Source of the DNA: Anastrepha obliqua
Taxonomy: Eukaryota > Arthropoda > Insecta > Diptera > Tephritidae
Direction of reading: 5' to 3'
Assembly: GCF_027943255.1 (NCBI RefSeq)
Contig: NC_072896.1
Span: 2,108,001 to 2,172,000 of the forward strand
DNA: 64,000 bases
Numbering within the stretch: the first letter of the stretch is position 1; every line of letters begins with the position of its first letter. A model generated the notes under the pieces. That model searched no databases and was not told the origin of the DNA. It saw only the letters and a program-made list of their open reading frames with translations. The translations under genes and the position numbers were made by a program. Shown here in pieces: positions 24,764 to 36,106 of the stretch.

Positions 24764-26031
24764 GGACTATGAATAAGTTCGTGCGGTTTTACAACAGATG
24801 GCGTAACTTGATTATTATTCCATCGATCCACATTTCCAAACATTCATTGGAGAGCTACTGTCGTAAGGCACAAACGTCAGTATAAGTTTTTTATTTGAAG
24901 CGTAAACAACAATATTTTTACCACACTTGAAAATGTCGAATTTCGTGCCAAATAATGTGTTTTTGCGGGGAATTCTTTAATATGAAGAAAAAAGCAGCCG
25001 AAAGTCATCGTATCTTGGTGGAAGTTTATGGTGAGCATGCTCTAGCTGAGCGAACGTGCCAGAAGTGGTTTGCACGCTTTAAAAGTGGTGATTTTGGCTT
25101 GGAAGACGAAGAACGCGAGGGTGCGCCGCCAAAGTTCATGGATACCGAATTGGAGGAATTGCTCGATCAAGATCCGGCTCAAACGCAAGAAGAGGTTGCA
25201 AAAACTTTGGGAGTTGATCAATCAACCATTTCCAAACGTTTAAAAGCCATGGGAATGATCCGAAAGGTAGGCCATTGGGTGCCGTATGAATTGAAGCCAA
25301 GAGACGTTGAACGCCGTTTTATGGCATGCGAACAACTGCTTCAACGGCACAAAAGAAAGGGTTTTTTGCATCGAATTCTGACTGGCGATGAAAAGTGGGT
25401 CCATTACGACAATCCAAAACGTCGGGCAACGTATGGATACCCTGGCCATGCTTCAACATCGACGTCGGCGCAGAATATTCATGGCCTGAAGGTTATGCTG
25501 TGTATCTGGTGGGACCAGCTGGGTGTTGTGTATTATGAGCTACTGAAACCGAATGAAACGATTACGGGGGATGTCTACCGACGACAATTGATGGTTTGAG
25601 CCGAGCACTGCGAGAAAAACGGCCGCAATACGCCGATAGACACGACAAAGTTATTTTGCAACATGACAATGCTCGGCCACATGTTGCACAAGGGGTCAAA
25701 ACATACTTAGAAACGCTCAAATGGGATGTCCTACCCCACCCGTCGTATAGTCCAGACCTTGCGCCATCCGATTACTATCTCTTCCGATCGATGCAACATG
25801 GCCTGGCTGACCAGCACTTCCGTAATTACGATGAAGTCAAAAAATGGATCGATTCGTGGATTGCGGCAAAACCGACCGAATTTTTCACAAAGGGAATCCG
25901 TGAATTGCCAGAAAGATGGGAAAAAGTAGTAGTAAGCGATGGACAATACTTTGAATATTAAATTTGTAACCATTTTACGTCAATAAAGTTTCAAATTTCG
26001 AAAAAAAACCGCACGAACTTATTCATAGTCC
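24764..26031 (+). mobile_element. mariner element inserted in copy II
   Basis: A 1268-bp mariner with near-perfect terminal inverted repeats (GGACTATGAATAAGTTCGTG and complement, ~27 bp), flanked by TA at 24762-24763 and 26032-26033. This is the best-preserved mariner in the window. It is younger than the TTAA element it interrupts. Confidence 0.95.
24933..25961 (+). pseudogene. mariner transposase, frameshifted (mauritiana-like)
   Basis: Close in plan to the Mos1/mauritiana group. An ATG at 24933 gives MSNFVPNNVF, but that frame closes at TAA about 45 bp later. The main frame (from ~24973) carries KKAAESHRILVEVYGEHA, a helix-turn-helix with QSTISKRLKAMG, and WVPYELKP. The catalytic core follows: TGDEKWVHYDNP (first Asp), then after a one-base loss near 25595, LQHDNARPHVA (second Asp) and YSPDLAPSDYYLF (third Asp). 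Thirty-four residues separate the last two. The family-typical end LPERWEKVVVSDGQYFEY reaches the stop at 25961. All three catalytic Asp are present, but two frameshifts prevent a full-length product. Confidence 0.92.
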
Positions 26032-26359
26032 TAAAAAAATAAAAAATCCTACGTACGTCTCCGGAGAAAGGTATTTCGAATGTATTGTCAAAATTTCGTA
26101 AGAATCGGTAAATATTTGTTCGAGTTATGTCTTCGGCCAGTTTAAAAAAAAGTGATTTCGAGAAAAACGCGTTTAAAGTTGTAAGTAACGTTCGGGGCAT
26201 ACCTGCGAGGCACTGCCGTCGAATGAAAAATTTGGGCATTTAGACATTTTTGCTGGCATCCCTCATTTGGTATATTATTTCTAAGACCCTAAAGCACCTT
26301 TTAAGACAAAAAAAAATTTTTCGATTTTTTCAAAATTCTAGACCAGCTTCCCCCCTTAA

Positions 26360-27891
26360 ATATTTATTGTTGAAAAAAAAATAATGAAAAAAGCTGCACA
26401 ATAAATTTTAAAGCACTCTTGGACGATAAAAGCACTATGGATAATCTTCCACACTCAAATGCACAAAGCTAAAAATTTTCTTTGCTTAGAATTGCAGAAA
26501 GGTGTAAATTCTAATATGAAATTCATAGAGTGTTGAATTAAGAGTGGTGCACTGTTAGTGTAAATGTATGCGACTCTTCACGGTCGTTTCATCATCTATA
26601 AAACATCCTTTCTAAGAGTGCTCTCTATCGGCTGCTAGTAGTTGAAAATATACATTAATATTTAGTCTTTGCGAGTTTCCTATAGAAAGTTGTAGCCCGC
26701 ATTTGTACGGCTGTTTGTCTACTCATTTTCTAGCTAACTTTCGAGTTTCTCTAAATTTCTACTTGTTTCGAACGATTCCTTCCCTTAGCCCTCCCCCACG
26801 AAGTGTAGCATATGAAAGTGTTTGAAAATGTTAATTTGCTTAGCATTTAGCAGCACAAATTCAAAACTGAAATCATAAAAGCAGCAACAACTATATGTTG
26901 TTGTTGGCCTGTTTCAACACGACTTGCTTGGCCGCCCGCCTGCATCCTTTTCTCTTAGTTGGCCATAAACTTAGCCACAATAATGCTGGCATATAAGAAG
27001 TTTTGGTGCTTTTTGAGCACTTTTGGCTAGCTGAGGAGGATAACAGCAAAGATCTGATTGCCTACCGGAACGTGGTAACAAAAGACACTACTTTAGTAGT
27101 TTTGGGGCGATATGCTGTGAATGCAGCGAGCTTAGAGCGAAAGTTTTTGTAAATAGAAAACACAAAAAAACGAAATACTCTGAAGCCAACCGCAATCGTG
27201 CGGAAGTCCTAAGAGAAAAATATGCATTTGCTCTACAGCTTGGTGTCTATTAAATGCGAAAATCACCACTTAGTCCACTTCAACAATATAGCCCAAAACT
27301 ATAAAAGTGTGTTGAAATTGTCTTAACCCAATTCGAAGCAAAAAAGTTAGCACAACTGCACACTTAAAAACCAACCAAGGCGGTGTAAGCAAATATTCAT
27401 AATTATGTACGTATATATTAATATGTAGGTGCATCTTTTCTAAAACTTAACGGTACCAGTAAATTTTCAAGTTAGTCTGTTATAAAGTTTTCCATGTAAA
27501 TATTAGCAAAAATTAAAATAAAAACTTGAAAATATGCTTAATAACCACAACAGAAATAATAAAAATAAAACATGGCAAGAACAACAACACCATTTACTAA
27601 CGTCTTAATTTGTTGGTTTGTAGTGGTTTACTTTGATATCTCAAAAATGTATCTCACATCCGTAAATACTATTACAAAATATCAGCATGCAAAGTTAAAG
27701 TTCGCCAACCTTAGCACGTATGGCTAATTGCAAGGTGTTGAAGTTTCTGCTCTCCCACCTGTGCTTAACCTCAACTTGCATATTTAAAACTTTTTCAAGT
27801 ATAAATTATTTAAATTATTTTCAGATGTGTATTCGCTTAACGAATTCACTTTGAAAAATATTGAAATATTTAAGAACTTTCCAAAACTGTG
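26360..27891. other. beat intron, no gene seen
   Basis: About 1.5 kb of apparently unique AT-rich intron. No long open frame, no repeat boundary. Confidence 0.45.
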
Positions 27892-28098
27892 CAAGGTGGC
27901 GCAAAATTAGTTACCCTAGCAGAAGATTTATAATGCTTGTAAATGGCAGCAGTATACAAACAGACAAGCAATGGAGCGCGTAAAGGTTTCAAAACAAAGA
28001 TTTCCATCACCTAAAATATTTTTTGTTTTTGTTTTTACAATATTTAATAAAAAAAGTTTTCAAAAACTAAATTGGATAAATAATTTTGGGCCACCTTT
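27892..28098. mobile_element. TA-flanked MITE, copy 2
   Basis: Related to copy 1 at 5784-5966: left end CAAGGTGGCGCAAAATTAGT, interior AATGGAGCGCGTAAAGGT, right end complementary to the left. Its right end abuts the DD41D derivative starting at 28101, so one element probably landed at the TA edge of the other. Confidence 0.8.
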
Positions 28099-28100
28099 TA

Positions 28101-28505
28101 TAAAGGGTGGTTAAATTTTAAGGCCCGATGTTGAATGTGAACCACACCTAAACGCTAAGAGTGATTGCCGAAAAACCAACGCACCCACAAAGAGTGACTG
28201 TTTGGTGCGGTTTATGGGCCGGCGGCATCATTGGGCCGTATCTTTTCCAAAATGAGGCCGTTCAGGCAGTTGCTGTGAATAGTGTTCGCTATCGAGAGAT
28301 GATAACGAACTTTTTATGGCCCGAATTGGAAGATATGGATGTGGATGTGGTTTCAACAGGACGATAAGCCAGCAACAATATTTTGTTCCGTGCGTAATTC
28401 AGCCATACCAATATTATCACAATAAAGAAAATGGCAATAATTTCCTAAAAAAAATTGTATTTTATTCAAAATCAGCACCGGCCTTTGAAAGTTAACCACC
28501 CTTTA
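28101..28505 (+). mobile_element. DD41D-type deletion derivative 3 (405 bp)
   Basis: Inverted ends TAAAGGGTGGTTAA (left) and its complement (right) are flanked by TA on both sides. The interior encodes one fragment of the transposase, HPQRVTVWCGLWAGGIIGPY ... RYREMITNFLWPELE, from between the first and second catalytic Asp. Both Asp blocks are deleted. The TIR type is shared with the copy at 44232. Confidence 0.88.
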
Positions 28506-28875
28506 TATGTTGGCATAAATATGTACCAGAAAATACACTCGGCTCTGCCGTCATGAGAAGCGAGAAGCACAATAACAACACTTTTCACCAATTTTCACAC
28601 AGCGAATAAACATTCAAACAGCATCTTTGGAAAAAATGTCAGTTTATTTTTTTAGTTTTGATAGCAATAGGAAATTATTAACAAATTTACTATTAAATTT
28701 AACTAACGAAGATTGAATGATAACATTTCAAAGTTCTTTAGCAAACAAACAAACCCCCAATCCACTCAATCAACTTTGATTGATGTCAGTAAATAAATAG
28801 AAAATAATTCACTGACGATACCCTTTTCAAATCATCTTTGACATTTTTCTAGTAGATAAATGCACAATTTTATAC

Positions 28876-29424
28876 TAAAGGGTTTTTTAATAGGAGGCAT
28901 TATTTTGATATTCAAATGCTATCGTTAATATGAATGATCTCATGTTTATTTCGTTATAAAGAGGAAGTTATGCCGTTAAGAGTGGAAAATAACATCAGGC
29001 AAATGATCACCTCGACCACGCTTACAGGACAATATCCTTTTCATGAAATTTTCCATAACCGAATTGCAAAGTGGCTGCCCTATGTCCTCGATACCCTCAC
29101 GAATTCCATCTTTGAGGTCTTGAATCGACTCTGGGCTGTTGGTGTAGGCCTTCTCTTTCACGTGGCCCCAAAGAAAAAAGCCGCAAGGTGTTAAATATCA
29201 AGATCTCGGTGGCCAATGGTGATCACCTCTTTGAGAGATAACTCGGTCCGAAAATTTTTCCCTTAAAAGATCAATGGATTCGTTGCTTGTGTTTCACGTA
29301 GCGCCGTCTTCTTGAAAAAAAAACGTTGTCCAGATCAATACCATCCAATTCCGGCCATAAGAAATCGTTAATCATCTCTCGATAGCGCAATCCATTCATC
29401 TGTAACGCCTGTAAAACCCTTTAT
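28876..29424 (-). mobile_element. DD41D-type deletion derivative 4
   Basis: The ends read TAAAGGGTTTTTTAATA and, in complement, TAAAGGGTTTTACAGG. The minus strand carries the C-terminal transposase block SIQDLKDGIREGIEDI ... HLPDVIFHS, and, further up, MNGLRYREMINDFLWPELD with a shifted second-Asp region. Frames are broken. Confidence 0.78.
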
Positions 29425-29510
29425 ATGCAGAACAAGGCGTTAAAATTTTTGAAACTTAATATGAAAATAATGGAAATAATCGTCCGAATAAGTTGACAAT
29501 TCCAAGGGTG

Positions 29511-29530
29511 GTTTATTTATTTATTTATTT
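29511..29530. repeat. TTTA microsatellite
   Basis: Five TTTA units. Similar tracts occur near 45253-45293. Confidence 0.85.
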
Positions 29531-29800
29531 AGATTTTCTATTTTGAGCTTGATTTTTAAGCAATTAATTCTTTACATATACGAGCACACCCAAAATTATG
29601 TAAAACTTAAAAAGGCATAGACCCTTTAATAATTTGTTCTTCAATATTAAAATGAAATCGGCCGAAATTTAAAGGAGTAAGTCTCGTTTAATTCCAAGTA
29701 TTTCAGCAGGATTCCAAACGGGTTTTGTTAAATTCAGTGTAATGAGTGGATCCGCAAATACTCTATAAGCTTAAATGAATACCATGTAAAGTATTACCAG

Positions 29801-29968
29801 CGGCCACAGTAGCCGAATGGGTGCGTGCGTGGCTAGCTTTCGGCAGTACGTAAGTTCGAATCTTTCTGCATGAAACATCGAATTAAGAGAAAAAGTTCCT
29901 GCAGTCGACCCTCGGCAGGCAATAGCAAACCTCCAAGGGTAAGAGCCAATTATATATAAATATAAGCG
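29801..29968 (+). repeat. tRNA-derived SINE, copy D (short)
   Basis: Head GCGGCCACAGTAGCCGAATG with degenerate box B (AAGTTCGAATCT), then CGACCCTCGGCAGGCAATAG and AAACCTCCAAGGG, ending in a TATATAAATATA tail. The 3' half of the long body seen in copies A, C and F is missing. Confidence 0.82.
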
Positions 29969-30029
29969 CCAATTAATATAAAGTAATACCCATGGTCTTC
30001 TTTGAAAAAATAAAAAGTTAGTTGATATC

Positions 30030-30640
30030 TATATAAATATTAAAACGGAGAGCAAAATTTTGTCTTACTATTTTTTTAATATTTATATTCAGATAAAAAG
30101 TTGAAACATATACCAATGGATAGCATATGTGGAGACGGTTTGCACAATGTATTAAAATAGATGCATAACTGAGTAGGTGCAGGTAAAATTAATCACACTA
30201 TTCTACCTGTATTATCATATGTGTATCATGTTATAATATGTATCATGATATAAAATTTAATGAAACAACTGGAAACTTATATATTGTGAATTAATACTAT
30301 TATAAATTTGATTCAGAAATTATGATGGTGTTGGATTAATTAATGATTGTTTTTTGTTATGGTTTTTCAAAAAAAATAATTTTTTTTTCCTTAATACATG
30401 AAATTAAATGTTTCCAATTCATGAATAAAAAAAGATTATGATATTTGAAATACACAAATATTGAATCGCTTAATACAGGTAAAATGGGATATTTTCCACA
30501 TTTAATTTTACTACATCTATTCATATATATTATGTAAAAAGTTTCAACATAACCTATCCATTTGTATATGTTTCAACTTGTTTCTATGACTATAAATACT
30601 AAAAAAAAAATATGCCTGAATTTTCCTTTCTGTATATAAC
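30030..30640. repeat. Long imperfect palindrome (foldback element)
   Basis: Two inverted arms of ~180-200 bp flank a ~200-bp centre. The best-matched part is AGTTGAAACATATACCAATG near 30099 against the complement of 30550-30580. Matching continues inward (AATAGATG..., then ACCTGTATTA at ~30206 against TAATACAGGT at ~30470) and outward (AATATTTAT-like flank). The distal end reads ACGGGTGATCCTAGT, reminiscent of Helitron-type 3' ends in flies, but that is a guess. Non-coding. Confidence 0.75.
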
Positions 30641-30754
30641 GTCGAAATTTGACGTACGGGTGATCCTAGTTTAAATAGAAAGCTAAATATGCGGGCTACC
30701 CTAATAATCGGTAGGCATACAGCAAAACCTCTAAGAACACCTTTTCGCCCAAAC

Positions 30755-31493
30755 TTTTTCTCTTCTTCTTTTTATATCCTCTTCTTCATCTTCCTTTTCT
30801 TGCTACTATATTATTCTTTTTTGTATTCATCTTATTCGTAAATTTCATGGCATTTTCTTCTATTTTCAACTTTTTTCTTCTTCTATTGTCCTTCCTCTTC
30901 TTCTTCTTCCTCTGCTTCTTCTTCCTCTTTCTCTTTCACTTCTATTTTTTCTTAGTCTTCATTTCTTCCTTCTTGTTTTTTTTATCTTCATCTTCCTCTA
31001 TTTCCGCTATTTATTTTTCTTATTTTCTTTTCTCCTCTAATACATTCCTTTCATTACAACCTTTCTTGTTTTTCCTCCTTTTTTCGTTTCATGATGGAGA
31101 TCTCTATCTTTTTCCTTTTATTCGACGTCGTTTTACTTACTCTTACTATGCTCTTATTCTTCATATATCATTGAATGCTTCTTCTTCTACTTTTTCTCTA
31201 TATCTTCGTACTACTCTTTTCTTCTTCCTCTAGTCTTCCTCATTTTCTGAATTTTTTTTCTTCTCTTTCTCTAATTATTCTTTATTACTTTTATCTTATT
31301 CTGCCTTTTTAATCTCTCATTCTTCTTCTTCTTAGCCTTTTACCGAAGGAAAACTCTTTCCTCTCGCCTTCGTCCTTCACTCTTTTCCCAGTTTTTTCTC
31401 TTTTTCACCTTCCCTCCCCTCTTTATTCTCTATATTTTTCCTATTCCTCGAATTCTTATTTTTATTCATTTATTTATTTACTACTTCTTCTCA
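30755..31493 (+). repeat. Polypyrimidine (CTT/TTC-rich) tract
   Basis: About 740 bp in which the plus strand is overwhelmingly C and T, built from irregular TTC/CTT/TCC units. The 128-codon frame inside (30847-31233) encodes mainly Phe, Leu and Ser and is a composition artefact. Such tracts can form triplex (H-DNA) structures. Confidence 0.9.
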
Positions 31494-31926
31494 TAAGGTG
31501 AGTTCTCAATACCTTTAGCGAAGTTATGCCAACGTCTCTCCTAACCTCAACTGTCTACTGCGTTGATTTGTTGGTTTTAGTTGAGCTTTAGCTGGACTGC
31601 CTTGAGTGGTTGCCAAATATATTTCTATTTCAGCTCGGCATGCCACAAAGACCTGTTAGGGTAGCTCCGCAGTAGCATTCCAATAAAAACTGCTTGTAAA
31701 GCATGAAGTTATGCTCCCAACCTTAAAGTATACTTACCGCACTGGGATCATCGGAAGTCATTCCATTGCAGTCCGTACATCTTCATCTCAATTGTCCTAC
31801 TAGCGTCCGGCAGACAATATCACCAGCAATATTTCATTATTTTCATCTTTTTCTGTACTCTCGCCACGATCGCGGTTATACGTGATGTAAACTATCGAAA
31901 TATATCCAAAAATAACTTAGGATTAC
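31494..31926. other. beat intron, no gene seen
   Basis: Unique-looking sequence between the pyrimidine tract and TTAA element copy III. Confidence 0.4.
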
Positions 31927-32684
31927 TTAAGGGGTTATATACCTTGTGGTCCGGTGAAATTAGCGAAAGTTGGGTTTTTTTTAAAGATATGTAGCAATAA
32001 TTTTATTGTATAAAAGTTTTTATTATTGGATATTACAATGTTTAAAGAAAAAAAAGGCTTTGTTTGTGTAAAAATATTTAAAAATGGCGGAGCTATGGCG
32101 TTTTCCCCCAAGACCCTTTTTTTGGAAGAGGCTTGCGGTGGACGCGATTCAAGTCCACCAAGTCAACTGAAATCAAAAAATCGAAAAGATTTCATTAGTA
32201 TAGGGTTATATCTTCTTAGTGAACGATCAATATATTAAATATTTTGATTTTTGTGAAAATAGGAACATGTTTTTAAAAAACTCCACTTCTACAGTCCTAA
32301 AATTGGCATTAAAAAATTCATATCTGCAAAATAAAAATTTATACGTAAAAAGTTGATCGTTCACTAAGAGGCGACATCAATTACGAACAATTTAAAAAAA
32401 AAATTATAAAAATCGGTTGAATACTTTTTTTGCAATCGCATCCACCGCAAAAGCATTTTTGGAAAAACACGTTTTTGAGATAATCGCGTTTAAAGTTTCA
32501 AGCGCCGCATGAGGCCGTACGCTCAGGACGTGACGACGCACAATTTAAAACGCTGTAACTTTCGATCTATTGCTCAGATCTCTATGAAATTTTTGGAAAA
32601 TGTTCTCAAGGGATTGTACTTTACGATAAAGAAATAAAATTTATTTTGATTTTTTTGAAAAACACAAGGTATATAACCCCTTAA
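31927..32684. mobile_element. TTAA-flanked dual-inverted-repeat element, copy III
   Basis: 758 bp bounded by TTAA at 31927-31930 and 32681-32684. Outer arms GGGGTTATATACCTTGTG match perfectly over 18 bp. The inner pair is CTTAGTGAACGATCAA near 32215 and TTGATCGTTCACTAAG near 32354, a perfect 16-bp match ~124 bp apart. The shared blocks are present: AAAAATCGGTTGAATAC near 32410 and ATCGCGTTTAAAGTTTCAAG near 32485. No coding capacity. It is uninterrupted and is the best template for describing the family. Confidence 0.88.
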
Positions 32685-34879
32685 ACTAAGAACCGGTGTA
32701 TCATTTATATAATATTTAGCTAAAGTGTATCCTCCTGAACAAGCTGCCTGATTTTCTTACTTCTTCAGAAAAATGCGCTTTAGCTATGGTTTTCATTCAC
32801 AAGTAAACTGGCACAGTTAGAAATACGAGGTTCAGCCAAGTCATCCTATATTTTGTTTTAATTTACCCAATTATGTTCACATCGCCGTCAATCTTAGTTT
32901 ATAGTTTATTATTCCGCACTCGAAGTGACCCTTTACAAATCCATTCGCCTTTCAGCAAACCCTCTCCCGTAGACTTACTGCATAATGCGAGTACTCGTGC
33001 AACAAAGCATGTACATATGACAAGTGGCTTAAAGGTCCTCAAAACGCTAAAAAAAACATGCATTACTGCAGTACTAAGCTTTTAGTTCTTCATTTTTCAT
33101 TACTCTAACCCTGACCTTTTTGTCTAGCATAGAAAAAGGTAGCCCGGCATTCTTTTAATGAGCTAACGTTATTGTTTTTTTTTTTACATTCGTAGGTTCA
33201 TCCACGCCATTAAACGACATCGACATATAAGCTCGCATATTTTTGTTGTAAATCCCTTGTGGCTCAAAGCTAAATTTAGTGCCTTTTATAACCATTTTAT
33301 CACACCCACGACTCAACACTTCAACACTCACGCGGATACGTGGGCGTAGACATAAAACCACAAAGTCATCTCTAATCGCTGTTATTAACTGATTGCATTC
33401 CACAAACACAAATACCCATGCAAGTACAAGTAAAAAAATAAAAAAAATAAAAAACTCAAGAGAAAAGGAAATGGAGCGTCAAAGAGGCACAGTAATTGCT
33501 TAAAGCCATTTGCAAACGAGGAGTAAATTTACATGCTTACGCTGGAAAAAAATGCCTGCCAGTGGCATTTATAGTGCAGTCGTACGTTATCTCCTAAATT
33601 TCACTGTCGCATACACTTGCGAGTGTGCTGAAGCCATTACGCTTTCAAACAACTGTGTACGGAGGTATGTTGCGCGCACAAAACCGCAAGCAAACAAATT
33701 TCTTCGCCAGCAAATAGTGAGTATGTATGGACATACGGGCATACATACTTACACATATTAATATCCGTGTTAGCATGCATTTAACTCTACACACACAGCA
33801 CACACCCGAACATAAGGGCCAGCGCAACGCGTGTGCATAACTCATTTTTGCAATCTCCGCAAATTTGCCAAAGACCAGTGCTTATATGAATACTTACAAA
33901 TACACGTACATATACACATACATACATGCAAATATCTATATGTAACGTGCCATGCAGAGGGAAATTTGTGTATGCTCTGGCACAAATAATGCAGGAGTCA
34001 GCACATATATTACAGCAACACTGTTGCACGTAACGTTTAGCGCAGCCACACCCACCAAAGTCGACCTTGTACTTCAGCCGCTAGGAACCTTCGCTTTGGC
34101 CGATCACAGTTTATGTCAGAACATTTTTTTTCTTTTCTCGTTACTGTCTTCATTCACAATTCCTTTATGGATTACAATTTCACCCGCTTAACTGCACTCA
34201 AAAGTGGTATGTTTTTAGGCTCAAAAGCATATGCAATTGACAAGAGTGGAAATTGGTTGCATTACGGCTTTCAAAAGAGTTTTAGGAATCTAACGTGTTA
34301 CGCTGCGTTGTTAGCGTAATTCAATTTCCCAAACTCCTTGCTACATTCTTTGAGCTCTATTCGTATTTGCTTTCAGTGAATTTCTTTTTTCTTAATTCTC
34401 AATCACTTCAACAAAGTTCATACTATTCATTTTTCCATCCTGTCATTAACACCATGTGATCGTCAATTTTAGATCACAAACCCGATGGTAACATCAAATT
34501 TTAATTTTATTAAGGTTTTCGTTTTCATATAAGCAATTTCCAATTTCTGCAGTTTGTGAAAAAATTTGAAAAATTACACAAATATTTCATAGCAATTCCA
34601 ATGCATTTACTTATGATTTTTACCATATAAATATATGGAAAAAATTCGTCACCGTCAGGAAAAAAAATTACGAAAAATCAAAGAGATTTTTTATGAACTT
34701 CACACTTATTTTTTATTATACTAAAATATAATAAGCTGTGCAACTGCACACCAGAAACCTTTCGGGAATAGTTCTAATTATCTAATACTGGCAATTATGT
34801 TTATATGACTCAATCCATTGTTTGACTCCCGTTTTTTAAAAATCTGGGCCATACGGTTAATGGTATACATATATTTTTT
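32685..34879. other. beat intron, no gene seen
   Basis: About 2.2 kb. It contains ATAC-rich stretches (33720-33950). An 84-codon antisense frame at 33155-33409 is open but has no family features. Confidence 0.45.
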
Positions 34880-35110
34880 GAAAACAAAAATACAATCAGC
34901 ATAGTTTGATAGGACTAGCCATTCACCATCACGGCAACTCCTTCCTTGTTTTGAAACCGATATGGATCGATAATGCCTCCAGTGCTGTATGAACTTCGCG
35001 TTCTTTTCTTTTTTAAAGTAAATCTCCACAATTTGGAAGCGTTTTTTTGGCGTTAAACAATTCATAATGGCTTGCCAATGAACCAAACGTCTTTACAAGA
35101 ATAATGAACA
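34880..35110 (-). mobile_element. DD41D-type transposon remnant 5
   Basis: On the minus strand it opens CLTPKKRFQIVEIYFK, the N-terminal helix region typical of the family, and soon loses frame. It shares a ~80-bp DNA stretch with remnant 1 (22560-22650). No catalytic block is recognisable. Confidence 0.6.
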
Positions 35111-35192
35111 TTCGAAAAGAAACTAAAAATAGCCAAAATTGGTAAAAATGTTTATATGCTGCCATTTTGTCGCGGGGTCTATATTATTAGTA

Positions 35193-35735
35193 TAGGGTTT
35201 TTCAGTAAGAGCGTTTCAACTTTTGAACTTTTTTGAATAAAACACAAACGGTTTGACTTTTTTAACTAATTTTTTTTATTATCGAGTTTGAACATATACA
35301 TTTAAGTATGAAATTCGATTTCTTTTGCATGACCACCGCGTGCACGTTTTACGAAGTCCAATCGTTGAACCCAATTTTCGACCACTCTTTCGCATAAATC
35401 GGCCGAAATTCCAGCAATTTCGCGTTCAATATTGGCTCTGAACTCACAAATCGTCGCCGGCTTGTTACTGTAGACCAATGACTTCACATAACCCCAAAAC
35501 GGGACGGCTTGTTAAATGGACCGTAAAATGGCCGTAATGCTCTTAAAGTAGCAGCAACAGAACGATTATTTTCATAAAAAATTTGCACGATTTGCAATCG
35601 TTGCTCAAGTGTGTAGCGTTCCATGATGAAATGTATACTAATGAAGTTTACAAATGACAAGCGAAAAATAAAACATATTGCGTCGTTCGCCCTCCCTATC
35701 GGGAAAAAGTTGAAGCGCACCTATTGAATAACATA
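35193..35735 (-). mobile_element. DD41D-type deletion derivative 6
   Basis: Inverted ends share CAGTAAGAGCGTTTCAACTT / CAATAGGTGCGCTTCAACTT. The minus strand has an N-terminal segment, MERYTLEQRLQIVQIFY through LRALRPFYG. A deletion junction near 35487 joins it to the C-terminal segment WGYVKSLVYSNKPAT ... HAKEIEFHT in another frame. The whole catalytic middle is gone. The two remaining parts are well preserved, suggesting a fairly recent MITE-like copy. Confidence 0.87.
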
Positions 35736-36106
35736 CGAGGACATATGTATGTATGTAATGTATTATATTTTGGCATTTCGTGGCGTGTACCTACCAAGTG
35801 CATACTCCTGAGCCCAAAATGTAGAGGTAGATATGGGACACACTTTTCATGGTTCGAGTTTTATTACATTTTGTCATATTTGTCTCCTACACTTGCAGCC
35901 TTAACATTTCATTTTCGAAGTGGCACCAAGCAAAGCAGTTCATTAAGCTCTTATGCAAAATTTATTAAGATAAGGTGCCAAGCCTCGGAATGACAGATCA
36001 TGTCAAGACAGTCGTGCTAAGTTTTCTGTAAGGCAGTGCTCTCTTGACGATGATATTTGTGATATCTGTCCAACACTTTTGTTCAACCCAGCTTTCTTTT
36101 GCTATA

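Larger units (their letters stand above)
24346..26359. mobile_element. TTAA-flanked dual-inverted-repeat element, copy II (interrupted)
   Basis: TTAA at 24346-24349 and 26356-26359 bounds perfect 19-bp outer arms, GGGGGGAAGCTGGTCTAGA and its complement. The inner inverted pair is AGAGACGTACGTAGGATTTT near 24631 and its complement near 26042. A complete mariner (24764-26031) sits between the inner arms. Without it the element is about 745 bp and the inner arms are ~117 bp apart, matching copies I, III and IV. The conserved AACGCGTTTAAAGTTGTAAG block is at about 26166. No coding capacity outside the mariner. Confidence 0.85.

Noticed and set aside
30847..31233. 128-codon plus-strand ORF
   Set aside because: It lies wholly inside the polypyrimidine tract and encodes almost only Phe, Leu and Ser; a composition artefact.
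33155..33409. 84-codon minus-strand ORF
   Set aside because: Reasonable composition but no recognisable family, no convincing splice site and short; left out as a gene.
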